In this document: in pieces, positions 1 to 6,627 of the stretch
Layout of the letters: each line of letters starts with the position of its first letter
How positions within the stretch are numbered: the first letter of the stretch is position 1
NCBI GenBank assembly: GCA_947258465.1
Contig: CAMYIQ010000083.1
Span: 1 to 15,801, forward strand
Direction: 5' to 3'
Source of the DNA: an uncultured Erythrobacter sp.
Lineage (GTDB): Bacteria > Pseudomonadota > Alphaproteobacteria > Sphingomonadales > Sphingomonadaceae
Length of the DNA: 15,801 nucleotides
Position numbers and translations under genes: made by a program
Notes under the pieces: model-generated
What the model saw: the letters and a program-made list of their open reading frames with translations, nothing else
What the model was told of the DNA's origin: nothing
The model's database searches: none

Positions 1-1
1 C

Positions 2-211
2 GACTGCGGCAAGAAAATGAAGATGCTCAAGCGTCACTTGTCGACTGAACATGGCCTGACACCGGACGAGTATCGCGCGCGCTGGAATCTTTCGGCCGAC
101 TATCCGATGGTCGCACCCGACTATGCGGCGACCCGCCGTGATCTGGCCGTCAAGATCGGCCTCGGCCGCAAACCGGGCCAGAAGCGCGGTCGCAAGAAGA
201 AGGCTGACTAA
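2..211 (+). CDS. mucR: MucR/Ros-family zinc-finger transcriptional regulator, C-terminal part
   Basis: The 5' end lies outside the window; 69 residues remain, read from base 2 to a TAA stop. MucR/Ros proteins are alphaproteobacterial DNA-binding regulators of surface polysaccharide, motility and cell-cycle genes, built on a C2H2 finger with an unusually long nine-residue spacer. Visible here are the second zinc cysteine (DCGKK), nine residues, the first histidine (KRHL) and the last histidine (STEHG). Then come the family's GLTPDEYRARW segment, the DYPMVAPDYA stretch and the basic tail GLGRKPGQKRGRKKKAD. The first zinc cysteine and the N-terminal domain are missing only because of the window edge. 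A hairpin with a T-run follows and probably ends its transcript before fur. The family call is firm; target genes cannot be read from the sequence. Confidence 0.93.
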   Translation, partial: DCGKKMKMLKRHLSTEHGLTPDEYRARWNLSADYPMVAPDYAATRRDLAVKIGLGRKPGQKRGRKKKAD

Positions 212-236
212 AGCCTTCGCGATCGCCTTGAGGAAG

Positions 237-270
237 ACGCTCCGGCTCGGTAAGGGTACGGGGCGTTTTT
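237..270 (+). terminator. Hairpin with T-run between mucR and fur
   Basis: ACGCTCC (237-243) can pair with GGGGCGT (260-266) through six Watson-Crick pairs and one G-T pair, with a 16-nt loop, and the stem runs into five Ts (266-270). This is the form of an intrinsic terminator for mucR. The T-run ends one base before the fur ATG at 272, so any transcript reading into fur carries the hairpin immediately before the start codon. Confidence 0.6.
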
Positions 271-271
271 C

Positions 272-709
272 ATGCGGGAAGCCAAATTGCACCAGAGAAT
301 CGATCTCGAACAATTATGTGCCGATAAGGGGCTGCGCATAACCGAGCAGCGCCGGGTCATTGCGCGCGTGCTGTCGGAAAGCGACGACCACCCCGATGTC
401 GAACTGTTGCATGAGCGGGCGAACAAGATCGATTCCGGCATCTCGATCGCGACCGTTTACCGCACGGTGCGCCTATTCGAAGAAGCGGGGATACTCGATC
501 GCCATGACTTCGGCGACGGGCGCGCACGTTACGAGGCGGCGCCCGAAGCGCATCACGACCATCTTATCGACGTAGAAAACGGCAAGGTGATCGAATTCGT
601 CGATCCGGAAATCGAAGCGCTGCAAAAACAGATCGCCGCCAAGCTCGGCTATCGTCTGGTTGATCACCGGCTGGAACTATATGGCGTCCGCCTCGACCGC
701 GAAGACTGA
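272..709 (+). CDS. fur: Fur-family metal-responsive transcriptional regulator
   Basis: A 145-residue cytoplasmic repressor of the Fur family, which binds DNA when loaded with metal (Fe, or Mn in the Mur branch of some alphaproteobacteria). A winged helix covers about residues 15-85, with recognition-helix sequence SIATVYRTVRLFEEAGIL. The dimerisation/metal domain carries HHDHLI (94-99), H47, E88 and H132, as expected for the regulatory metal site. The CxxC that holds structural zinc in E. coli Fur is replaced by DVEN just after HHDHLI. The gene overlaps plsC by 29 bp, so the two are probably co-transcribed. Start choice is open: ATG 272 follows a T-run with no good Shine-Dalgarno sequence, while TTG 287 gives an N-terminus beginning HQRIDLEQLCADKG and has GGGAA about six bases upstream. 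Confidence 0.93.
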   Translation: MREAKLHQRIDLEQLCADKGLRITEQRRVIARVLSESDDHPDVELLHERANKIDSGISIATVYRTVRLFEEAGILDRHDFGDGRARYEAAPEAHHDHLIDVENGKVIEFVDPEIEALQKQIAAKLGYRLVDHRLELYGVRLDRED

Positions 710-1577
710 TCGCCGGCTCGCAAAATACACGGCACGACGGCTGGCGGCAGCCCGGGGAGAAACTGTCCCACTGACCGTTGCGGGCTGGGCGCGGTTCATC
801 CTTCGCACCCTCGCTATCCTTGTTCTGCTCGTTGCGCTGGTGCCGCTGCACTATCTTTACCGCATATTCGCCTATGGCTCGCCCATGCCCATGCTCTTCC
901 TGCGCTATACCGCATGGATAGTCGGCGCGCGGGTGACGATTGTAGGCACTCCGCTGCGGCGCGATGTCTTCTTCATCGCCAATCACATTAGCTGGATCGA
1001 TATTCTCAGCCTGGCCGGAGCCAGCGGCACCGCGTTCGTGGCCAAGCAGGAATTGTCGGACGTGCCGGTGATCGGCTGGCTATGTCGCCTGAATCGCACC
1101 GTTTTCGTTAAGCGGGAGAACCGCGTGGGGGTGGCGGAACAGATCAATGCCCTCAAAGAGGCGTTGGCCGATAACTGGTCGGTGACCATATTCCCGGAAG
1201 GCACGGTGACCGACGGCCATTCGCTCTTGCCGTTCAAATCCAGCATGATCTCGGTACTCGAACCGCCACCGCCGGGTGTAATGGTCCAGCCCGTAGTGCT
1301 CGATTACGGCGAGAATTCGGAGGAAATCGGCTGGGTGGGCGAAGAAAACGGTCTGCACAATGCAAAGCGGATCATGGCACGCCGAGGCAGCTTTCCGCTG
1401 ACGCTCCACTACCTCGAACCCTTCAGCCCGGCCGATTATCACGGGCGCAAGGCGATAGCGGCGAAGGCTCGCGAAGAGATCGAGAGGCAGCTCGTGGCCA
1501 ATCTCGGCAAGCCCCTGCGCGACTTCCAGCATGTCGTCGAAGCAGTCCGATACCGGCCCCAATCGACCGACCTGTAG
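681..1577 (+). CDS. plsC: Lysophospholipid acyltransferase (1-acylglycerol-3-phosphate acyltransferase, PlsC family)
   Basis: A 298-residue protein of the PlsC family, which transfers an acyl chain to lysophosphatidic acid to make phosphatidic acid at the inner face of the cytoplasmic membrane. One hydrophobic helix is at about residues 40-60. The catalytic HX4D motif is NHISWID (H102, D107) and the substrate-binding motif FPEGT is at 171-175. KQELSDVPVIGW between them is the usual family block. The frame is open from an upstream codon at 660, but ATG 681 gives the normal N-terminus and a 29-bp overlap with fur. It ends 6 bp before the stop of the convergent lysR. The broader family includes other glycerolipid acyltransferases, so the exact acceptor is inferred. 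Confidence 0.9.
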   Translation: MASASTAKTDRRLAKYTARRLAAARGETVPLTVAGWARFILRTLAILVLLVALVPLHYLYRIFAYGSPMPMLFLRYTAWIVGARVTIVGTPLRRDVFFIANHISWIDILSLAGASGTAFVAKQELSDVPVIGWLCRLNRTVFVKRENRVGVAEQINALKEALADNWSVTIFPEGTVTDGHSLLPFKSSMISVLEPPPPGVMVQPVVLDYGENSEEIGWVGEENGLHNAKRIMARRGSFPLTLHYLEPFSPADYHGRKAIAAKAREEIERQLVANLGKPLRDFQHVVEAVRYRPQSTDL

Positions 1578-1583
1578 GCGGGC

Positions 1584-2468
1584 CTAAAGCTCGGCCTTTA
1601 CCAGCCAGTCGTGGAACAAGCGGACCGGACGTTCCTCCAGCGCCGTGGGCTTGCAGATGAACCAGTAGCTATAAGGGCTCTCGACTTCGACATTGAACAA
1701 CGTCGCCAGCCGGTTGTCCGCTGCCCGGCGCATGTGATCGTCATGCATGATCGCAATGCCGAGCCCCTGCGCGGCCGCTTCCAGCATGATCTGACCCGAA
1801 TCGAAATGGTCGATCGCTGCCGGCTCCAGTTCTGGCAAGCCGATCTCCGCGCGCCAGGCGGTGAAGCTTTCGGACAATTCGTTATGGATCAGGAACGTCT
1901 GGCGCGAAAGCTTGTCCGCATCGGGTTGAGGGCCGATCCGCTCGGCCAGGTCCCGGCTGCAGATTGCATGGACCTTGTTGTAGTCGAGCCGAACGGCATG
2001 CAACCCGCGCGACGGGCCGCGCGACAGGATGATCGCCGCGTCGAGCACATCGCCCACGCGGTCTTCCAGATGGGCCCCGGTATCGATATCGATATGCAAG
2101 AGTGGATGCCGCTCGCGCAATTCGGCAAGTCGCGGAAACAGACGCTGTGTGCCGAACAGCGGCAAAACCCCCAAATGCAATCTCAGCAGCGACAGATTGT
2201 CCGATTGACTTTCCACCGCTCTCGCCAGCGCTTCCAGTTGCGGATTCACGGCCTCGAAAAACGCATGCCCGTCATCGGTCAGCTGCATTGCCTGACGCGC
2301 CCGCGTAAACAGCTTCTTGCCGACGAATTCCTCGAGGTTGCCGATCCGTCGTGACAGCGCCGATGGGCTAAGGCCGAGTTCCTCTGCCGCTGCGCGCGCG
2401 GAACCGAGACGCACGGTGCGCACGAAGGCTTCGAGAGCGCGCAGGGGAGGAAGACGACGCGTTGCCAT
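1584..2468 (-). CDS. LysR-family transcriptional regulator (GcvA-like)
   Basis: A 294-residue protein of normal LysR length. The N-terminal winged HTH is at about residues 6-65 (LRALEAFVRTVRLGSARAAA, then LSPSALSRRIGNLEEFVGKK). The effector domain is at about 90-290, with the typical GLGIAIM segment near the end. The opening PPLRALEAFVR resembles the GcvA/AmpR branch, but the co-inducer and targets cannot be told. It has no divergent partner: upstream on the same strand is the 3' end of corC (68-bp gap), and plsC faces it from the left. It sits exactly where a normally uninterrupted gene cluster seems to be broken and inverted. A palindrome about 48 bp upstream could be its own operator. Confidence 0.9.
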   Translation of the reverse strand: MATRRLPPLRALEAFVRTVRLGSARAAAEELGLSPSALSRRIGNLEEFVGKKLFTRARQAMQLTDDGHAFFEAVNPQLEALARAVESQSDNLSLLRLHLGVLPLFGTQRLFPRLAELRERHPLLHIDIDTGAHLEDRVGDVLDAAIILSRGPSRGLHAVRLDYNKVHAICSRDLAERIGPQPDADKLSRQTFLIHNELSESFTAWRAEIGLPELEPAAIDHFDSGQIMLEAAAQGLGIAIMHDDHMRRAADNRLATLFNVEVESPYSYWFICKPTALEERPVRLFHDWLVKAEL

Positions 2469-2515
2469 GACGCTTGCACGCTATGAGCGCGCGATGCACG
2501 TGTCGAGGGAGAATG

Positions 2516-2529
2516 TGCAGAAATCTGCA
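2516..2529. promoter_or_regulatory. 14-bp palindrome upstream of the LysR gene, candidate operator
   Basis: TGCAGA-AA-TCTGCA is a perfect dyad with six-base arms and a two-base centre, 48-61 bp upstream of the lysR start, in the 68-bp gap after corC. LysR-type regulators commonly repress their own gene from a dyad in this position. It is not an exact T-N11-A box, and no clear -35/-10 pair was found beside it, so the role is inferred from position and symmetry. Confidence 0.35.
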
Positions 2530-2536
2530 ACAGCCA

Positions 2537-3457
2537 TCAGACCGGCGATACAGCCCCATCCGGCGCGTGCAAGCGCAGCCGCTTTACATGGGTTTCGTCT
2601 CCATCCGTGACCTCGATCCGCCAGCCGCTCTTGTGTTCGAGCACCCGGCCGATCTGGGGCACCTGTTCGGCCAGCACGAAGGCCAGCCCGCCCAGCGTAT
2701 CGACGGATTCCTCGACCTCGGCGAGCGCGGGAGAAACCTGCTCCGCAACATCGTCGAGCTCGGCGCGGGCATCGCAGTCCCACATCCCCTCCCCGATATC
2801 GACGATCCACTCCTCGGGCGTCTCGTCATGCTCGTCCTCGATGTCGCCGACGATTTCCTCGACCAGATCCTCGATCGTGATGATCCCGTCGGTACCCGAG
2901 AACTCGTCCACCACGACTGCCAGATGCATCCGCTGCGCGCGCATGTCTGCCAGCACGTCGAGCGCATTGCGCGTCTGGGGCACATAGAGCGGCTGACGCA
3001 TCAGCACGGTCCAGTCGCGCGGCGGCGTTTCTCCCCGCGCCAGGATGGTGAAGACGTCCTTGATGTGAATCATGCCGATCACATCGTCGAGCTGTTCACG
3101 ATAGACCGGCATGCGCGAATGGCCGTGCTCGGCGAAAGTCTCGACCAGTTCGTCCCAGCTCGCATTGGCGTTCATCGCGATGATTTCGCCGCGCGGTACG
3201 GCCACGTCATCGGCGTCGTGCTCGGAGAAATGCAGCAAATTGCGGAGCATTTGCCGTTCGACCAGCGACAGATCGCCGGTACCACTGTTCTCGGGCACGT
3301 CGTCGCCGTGCTCGCCCTCCTCGTGCTCGTCGATCGCTTCTTCGAGCTGCGCACGCAGCGAGCGGTCGCCGAAGTCGGGGTCGAAAAATTTCCGGATCGC
3401 GAGCATCAGCCCGCTGCTACTCTCCGCGTCTCCCGCGGGTGATGACGAATCGGGCAT
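2537..3457 (-). CDS. corC: CBS-domain protein of the CorC/HlyC (hemolysin-like) family
   Basis: A 306-residue soluble protein with no membrane segment. After an acidic N-terminal region (about 1-60) come two CBS domains (about 85-145 and 150-205), containing SRMPVYREQLDDVIGMIHIK and VVVDEFSGTDGIITIEDLVE. The C-terminal CorC_HlyC domain (about 215-300) carries the DTLGGLAF motif. Members are linked to Mg/Co efflux or to membrane and acid tolerance; the old name hemolysin is historical and does not show toxin activity. It is the last gene of the phoH-ybeY-corC run, 21 bp after ybeY. In many alphaproteobacteria an apolipoprotein N-acyltransferase gene (lnt) follows; here a lysR gene does. The start ATG at 3457 has AGGG just upstream. 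Confidence 0.9.
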   Translation of the reverse strand: MPDSSSPAGDAESSSGLMLAIRKFFDPDFGDRSLRAQLEEAIDEHEEGEHGDDVPENSGTGDLSLVERQMLRNLLHFSEHDADDVAVPRGEIIAMNANASWDELVETFAEHGHSRMPVYREQLDDVIGMIHIKDVFTILARGETPPRDWTVLMRQPLYVPQTRNALDVLADMRAQRMHLAVVVDEFSGTDGIITIEDLVEEIVGDIEDEHDETPEEWIVDIGEGMWDCDARAELDDVAEQVSPALAEVEESVDTLGGLAFVLAEQVPQIGRVLEHKSGWRIEVTDGDETHVKRLRLHAPDGAVSPV

Positions 3458-3478
3458 GGCCCTAACAATGCACTCCCA

Positions 3479-3970
3479 TCAGTTGCGATCCCCATATGGG
3501 TCCGCGATACCCAGTTTTGCAAGCGCTGCGATTTCGAGCGCTTCCATCGCCTCGGCCTGCTCGTCGGAATCGACATGGTCGTGGCCCGCGAGATGAAACA
3601 GACCGTGGACGATCAAGTGCGCGGCGTGGTCCTCGAGGCTGATGCCCTTCTCCGCCGCTTCGCGCTGGCAAGTACCGAAGGCAAGCGCCAAATCGCCCAG
3701 CATTTCGGGCGGGCCTTCGGGCGCGAGATCGAGCAAGTCGGCGCGCTCCAGCATCGGAAAGGAGAGCACATTGGTCGGCTTGTCCTTGCCGCGCCATTCC
3801 TTGTTGAGTTGGTGGACTTCCGCATCACTGGTGAACAGCAGCGAAGCGGACAGACGCGCGTTGGCGAGCGCAGGTTCGACCGCTGCGGTCGCCTCTTGCG
3901 CGCGTTCGGCCAGTGCGGCCCATTCGCCGCCAGGCCAGCCATCGATGTCGATATCCAGTTCCAATTCCAA
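3479..3970 (-). CDS. ybeY: Endoribonuclease YbeY (rRNA maturation and ribosome quality control)
   Basis: A 163-residue protein of the YbeY/UPF0054 family, a single-strand-specific, metal-dependent RNase acting in 16S rRNA 3'-end processing and 70S quality control. The zinc motif HGLFHLAGHDH supplies H122, H126 and H132; upstream are KPTNVLSFP (64-72) and LGDLALA (91-97). The family usually reads HGxLHLxGYDH, so F and H replace L and Y at non-ligand positions. The start is TTG at 3970: there is no ATG in frame near it, and the N-terminus MELELDID fits the family. No Shine-Dalgarno sequence is visible, because an inverted repeat ends only 3 bases before the start codon. It lies between phoH and corC, the usual order. 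Confidence 0.92.
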   Translation of the reverse strand: MELELDIDIDGWPGGEWAALAERAQEATAAVEPALANARLSASLLFTSDAEVHQLNKEWRGKDKPTNVLSFPMLERADLLDLAPEGPPEMLGDLALAFGTCQREAAEKGISLEDHAAHLIVHGLFHLAGHDHVDSDEQAEAMEALEIAALAKLGIADPYGDRN

Positions 3971-3973
3971 AAT

Positions 3974-4041
3974 CCGTTCGGTTCGAGCGAAGTCGAGAAC
4001 CGTTGGCGCAGACGTGTCTCGACTTCGCTCGACACGAACGG
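3974..4041. repeat. Inverted repeat family A, copy 1 (between phoH and ybeY)
   Basis: Arms of 25 bp at 3974-3998 and 4017-4041 match each other as reverse complements except at two adjacent positions, around an 18-nt loop. Core arm sequence: TCGAGCGAAGTCGAGA. The same arm occurs at 8742-8819. Transcribed from phoH, it would fold into a long hairpin from 9 nt after the phoH stop to 3 nt before the ybeY start. This is an intergenic palindromic repeat of the type common in Sphingomonadales. No transposase is present. Confidence 0.85.
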
Positions 4042-4050
4042 CGGTTTACA

Positions 4051-5082
4051 TCAGGCGCTCGGCCCTTCGTAAGCCTCCACGATCCGCCCCACGATCGGGT
4101 GGCGCACGACATCGGCGGCGGTGAAGCGGATCGTGCCGAAGCCTTCGACACCCTCCAGCTTGCCGACCGCATCGGCCAGCCCGCTCATGCCGTCTCCGCC
4201 GGGAATATCGACCTGGCGCGGATCGCCGCAGATCACCATGCGGCTGTTCTGGCCGAAGCGGGTGAGGAACATCTTCATCTGCTCGCGCGTGGTGTTCTGC
4301 GCTTCGTCGAGGATGACGAAGGCATCGGCCAGTGTGCGGCCGCGCATAAAGGCGATCGGCGCGATCTCGATCTCGCCCGAGGCCAGCCGCCGCTCGACCT
4401 GTTCGGGCGGCATGCAGTCGTAAAGCGCGTCGTAGAGCGGACGCAGATAGGGATCGACCTTTTCCTTCATGTCGCCGGGCAGAAAGCCGAGCTTTTCGCC
4501 CGCCTCGACCGCCGGTCGCGAGAGGATCAGGCGCTGGACGCTGCCGTTGATGAGCTGGCTGACCGCTTGCGCGACGGCGAGATAGGTCTTGCCCGTCCCT
4601 GCCGGCCCCAGCGCGAAGATGATGTCGTCGCGCACCAGGCTGCGCATATAGACGGCCTGCATCGCACTGCGCGGCACGATGGTTTTGCGCCGCGTGCGGA
4701 TCATGATCGGCGGGCCCTTGGGCTCGGCATCGACAATGCCGTCGAGCGTGGGTTCGTCCGACATGGCGATCAGCGCCTCGATCGCGCCTTGATCGAGATC
4801 CTGCCCGATGGCGAGCTTGTCATACATCGCCTTCAGCACGTCGCGCGCACGCGCCACGCTGTCTTCCGGCCCTTCGATATGCAGTTCGTTGCCGCGCGCC
4901 GCGATGAACACGCCGAGACGGTTTTCCACCTGGACGAGATTCGCATCGAACTGACCGAACAGCGGCCCGAGCAGGCTCTGATTGTCGAAATTGATATCGA
5001 CCTGTGCCCGGCGGATTTCGCGCTGCGGGGACGGCGGCGGGGTGAAGGCAGTGGCATCCTTCGGTGCGGGTTTGCGAGCCAT
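4051..5082 (-). CDS. phoH: PhoH family ATPase
   Basis: A 343-residue cytoplasmic P-loop ATPase of the PhoH family, related to the helicase/NTPase part of PhoH2 proteins and probably acting in RNA metabolism together with YbeY. The N-terminal region (about 25-115) has a KH-like fold character (NRLGVFIAARGNELHIEG). Walker A is GPAGTGKTYLA (159-169) and Walker B is FVILDEAQN (255-263). Other family blocks are LSRPAVEAGEKLGFLPGDM (187-205) and the sensor-like MVICGDPRQVD. ATG 5082 is preceded by AAAGGAG, and a promoter-like pair sits just upstream, so it likely starts a phoH-ybeY-corC operon separate from miaB. The biochemical role of bacterial PhoH remains poorly defined. Confidence 0.95.
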   Translation of the reverse strand: MARKPAPKDATAFTPPPSPQREIRRAQVDINFDNQSLLGPLFGQFDANLVQVENRLGVFIAARGNELHIEGPEDSVARARDVLKAMYDKLAIGQDLDQGAIEALIAMSDEPTLDGIVDAEPKGPPIMIRTRRKTIVPRSAMQAVYMRSLVRDDIIFALGPAGTGKTYLAVAQAVSQLINGSVQRLILSRPAVEAGEKLGFLPGDMKEKVDPYLRPLYDALYDCMPPEQVERRLASGEIEIAPIAFMRGRTLADAFVILDEAQNTTREQMKMFLTRFGQNSRMVICGDPRQVDIPGGDGMSGLADAVGKLEGVEGFGTIRFTAADVVRHPIVGRIVEAYEGPSA

Positions 5083-5106
5083 ATGCTCCTTTCGCTTGCG
5101 AGTCGG

Positions 5107-5134
5107 AATGTAGGCTTCATTCGCAGCCGTGCAA
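5107..5134 (-). promoter_or_regulatory. Candidate sigma70-type promoter for phoH
   Basis: Read on the - strand, TTGCAC (5134-5129), a 16-nt spacer and TACATT (5112-5107) form a reasonable -35/-10 pair. Transcription would begin near 5100, giving a leader of about 18 nt that contains AAAGGAG before the phoH ATG. It lies between repeat B and phoH, so it would drive phoH-ybeY-corC independently of miaB. The prediction is by eye only. Confidence 0.45.
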
Positions 5135-5172
5135 GCGAGCGAGCGTCACGCAGCAGTGGAAAGTCACCTCTT

Positions 5173-5250
5173 CGTCATCCCAGCGAAAGCTGGGATCGCT
5201 GTCAGCTTGGCACGGGGTCGCGCGCGATCCCAACTTTCGCTGGGATGACG
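5173..5250. repeat. Inverted repeat family B (between miaB and phoH)
   Basis: Arms of 27 bp at 5173-5199 and 5224-5250 are reverse complements with a single mismatch, around a 24-nt loop; each arm begins CGTCATCCCAGCGAAAG when read inward. Each arm also contains a smaller palindrome (CCCAGC-GAAA-GCTGGG in the left arm). It begins directly after the miaB stop codon, so the miaB transcript would end in this hairpin. It may act as a processing or termination structure, but there is no T-run. Confidence 0.85.
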
Positions 5251-6594
5251 CTAAGCCGCCACGGTCTCGCGCAGTTGTCCGGCGAGCGAATTGGGGCCGG
5301 CCTCGACCAGTTCGACCTGCACCAGATCGCCGATCTGGGCCTCGCCTTCGAACCAGACGCTCTGGAGCCAGGGCGATTTGCCGAGCCACTGGCCGGGATG
5401 TTTGCCCTTGCGTTCGACGAGAACTTCGCAGGCCTTCCCAACGCTTGCCTCGTTAAAGGCCATCTGGTCGCGGTTGAGCGCGGCCTGGAGGCGCTGGAGA
5501 CGTTCGTCCATCACCTCTCTGGCCACCTGCCCGTCCATCGTCGCGGCGGGTGTGCCGGGGCGCGGGCTATATTTGAAGCTAAAGGCCTGCGCGTATTTGA
5601 CCGCATCGACCAGCGCGAGGGTCTCCTCGAACTCGGCATCGGTCTCGCCGGGGAAGCCGACGATGAAGTCGCCCGAGAGCGCAAGGTCCGGCCGTGCGGC
5701 GCGGAAACGCTCGAGCAATTTGAGATAGCTTTCCGCCGTGTGGCTGCGGTTCATGGCCTTGAGCACACGGTCGCTGCCCGCCTGCACCGGCAGGTGGAGG
5801 AAGGGCATGAGCTTGGGCGTGTCGCCATGCGCGGCGATCAGCTCGTCGTCCATGTCGGCCGGGTGGCTGGTGGTGTAGCGAATGCGCGCGAGGCCATCGA
5901 CTTCCGCAAGGTCGCGGATCAGCCCTGCGAGGCCGACCGGGTGGCCCTCGTCGTTCTCGCCGCTCCATGCGCTGACGTTCTGGCCCAGCAGCGTGATTTC
6001 CTTCGCGCCCGCATCGACCAGTTTCTTCGCTTCAATCACCAAGTCACTGTAAGGGCGCGATATTTCCGCGCCGCGCGTATAGGGCACCACGCAATAGGTG
6101 CAGAATTTGTCGCACCCTTCCTGAATGGTGAGGAAGCTGGCCGGGTTGGTCCGGCGGCGTTCGGGCAGCGCGGCGAACTTGGCGATGGCGGGCATGTCGG
6201 TATCGGTCGCCCGCTCGCCCTTCACCGCCTTGTCGAGCATCTCGGGAAGCCGGTGATAGGCCTGCGGGCCGACGACCATGCTGACCGCCGGAGAGCGCTT
6301 CATGATCTCCTCGCCCTCGGCCTGCGCAACGCAGCCCGCGACCGCGATCAGCGGCTGTTTGCCAGCCTCGACGCCCGCCTTGGAGATACGGCCGATATCC
6401 GAATAGACCTTCTCCGCCGCCTTCTCGCGGATGTGGCAGGTATTGAGCACGACGAGGTCGGCATCCTCGCCCTCGGGCGCCGGCACGATGCCCTGCTCGC
6501 CCAGCATCTCGGCCATACGCTCGCCGTCATAGACGTTCATCTGGCAGCCGAAGCTCTTGACCCTGTAGGTCTTGGGGGAATTGGTCGGTTTCAT
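5251..6594 (-). CDS. miaB: tRNA-2-methylthio-N6-dimethylallyladenosine synthase MiaB
   Basis: A 447-residue radical-SAM methylthiotransferase that adds the ms2 group to i6A37 of tRNAs, using two [4Fe-4S] clusters. The N-terminal UPF0004 domain carries three cluster cysteines: C17 (SFGCQMN), C53 (NTCHIREKA) and C88 (AGCVAQ). The radical-SAM CxxxCxxC is EGCDKFCTYC (C161, C165, C168). A TRAM RNA-binding domain covers roughly the last 65 residues. All key residues are present and the length is normal. ATG 6594 was chosen; the frame continues to a GTG at 6633, but that adds 13 residues reaching into a repeat. ATG 6594 has no clear Shine-Dalgarno sequence. A nine-codon open frame (6620-6591) ends in a TGA that overlaps it. 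Confidence 0.96.
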   Translation of the reverse strand: MKPTNSPKTYRVKSFGCQMNVYDGERMAEMLGEQGIVPAPEGEDADLVVLNTCHIREKAAEKVYSDIGRISKAGVEAGKQPLIAVAGCVAQAEGEEIMKRSPAVSMVVGPQAYHRLPEMLDKAVKGERATDTDMPAIAKFAALPERRRTNPASFLTIQEGCDKFCTYCVVPYTRGAEISRPYSDLVIEAKKLVDAGAKEITLLGQNVSAWSGENDEGHPVGLAGLIRDLAEVDGLARIRYTTSHPADMDDELIAAHGDTPKLMPFLHLPVQAGSDRVLKAMNRSHTAESYLKLLERFRAARPDLALSGDFIVGFPGETDAEFEETLALVDAVKYAQAFSFKYSPRPGTPAATMDGQVAREVMDERLQRLQAALNRDQMAFNEASVGKACEVLVERKGKHPGQWLGKSPWLQSVWFEGEAQIGDLVQVELVEAGPNSLAGQLRETVAA

Positions 6595-6627
6595 GGGAGT
6601 GGGCGCTTTAGCCGAAACATACCTTTT

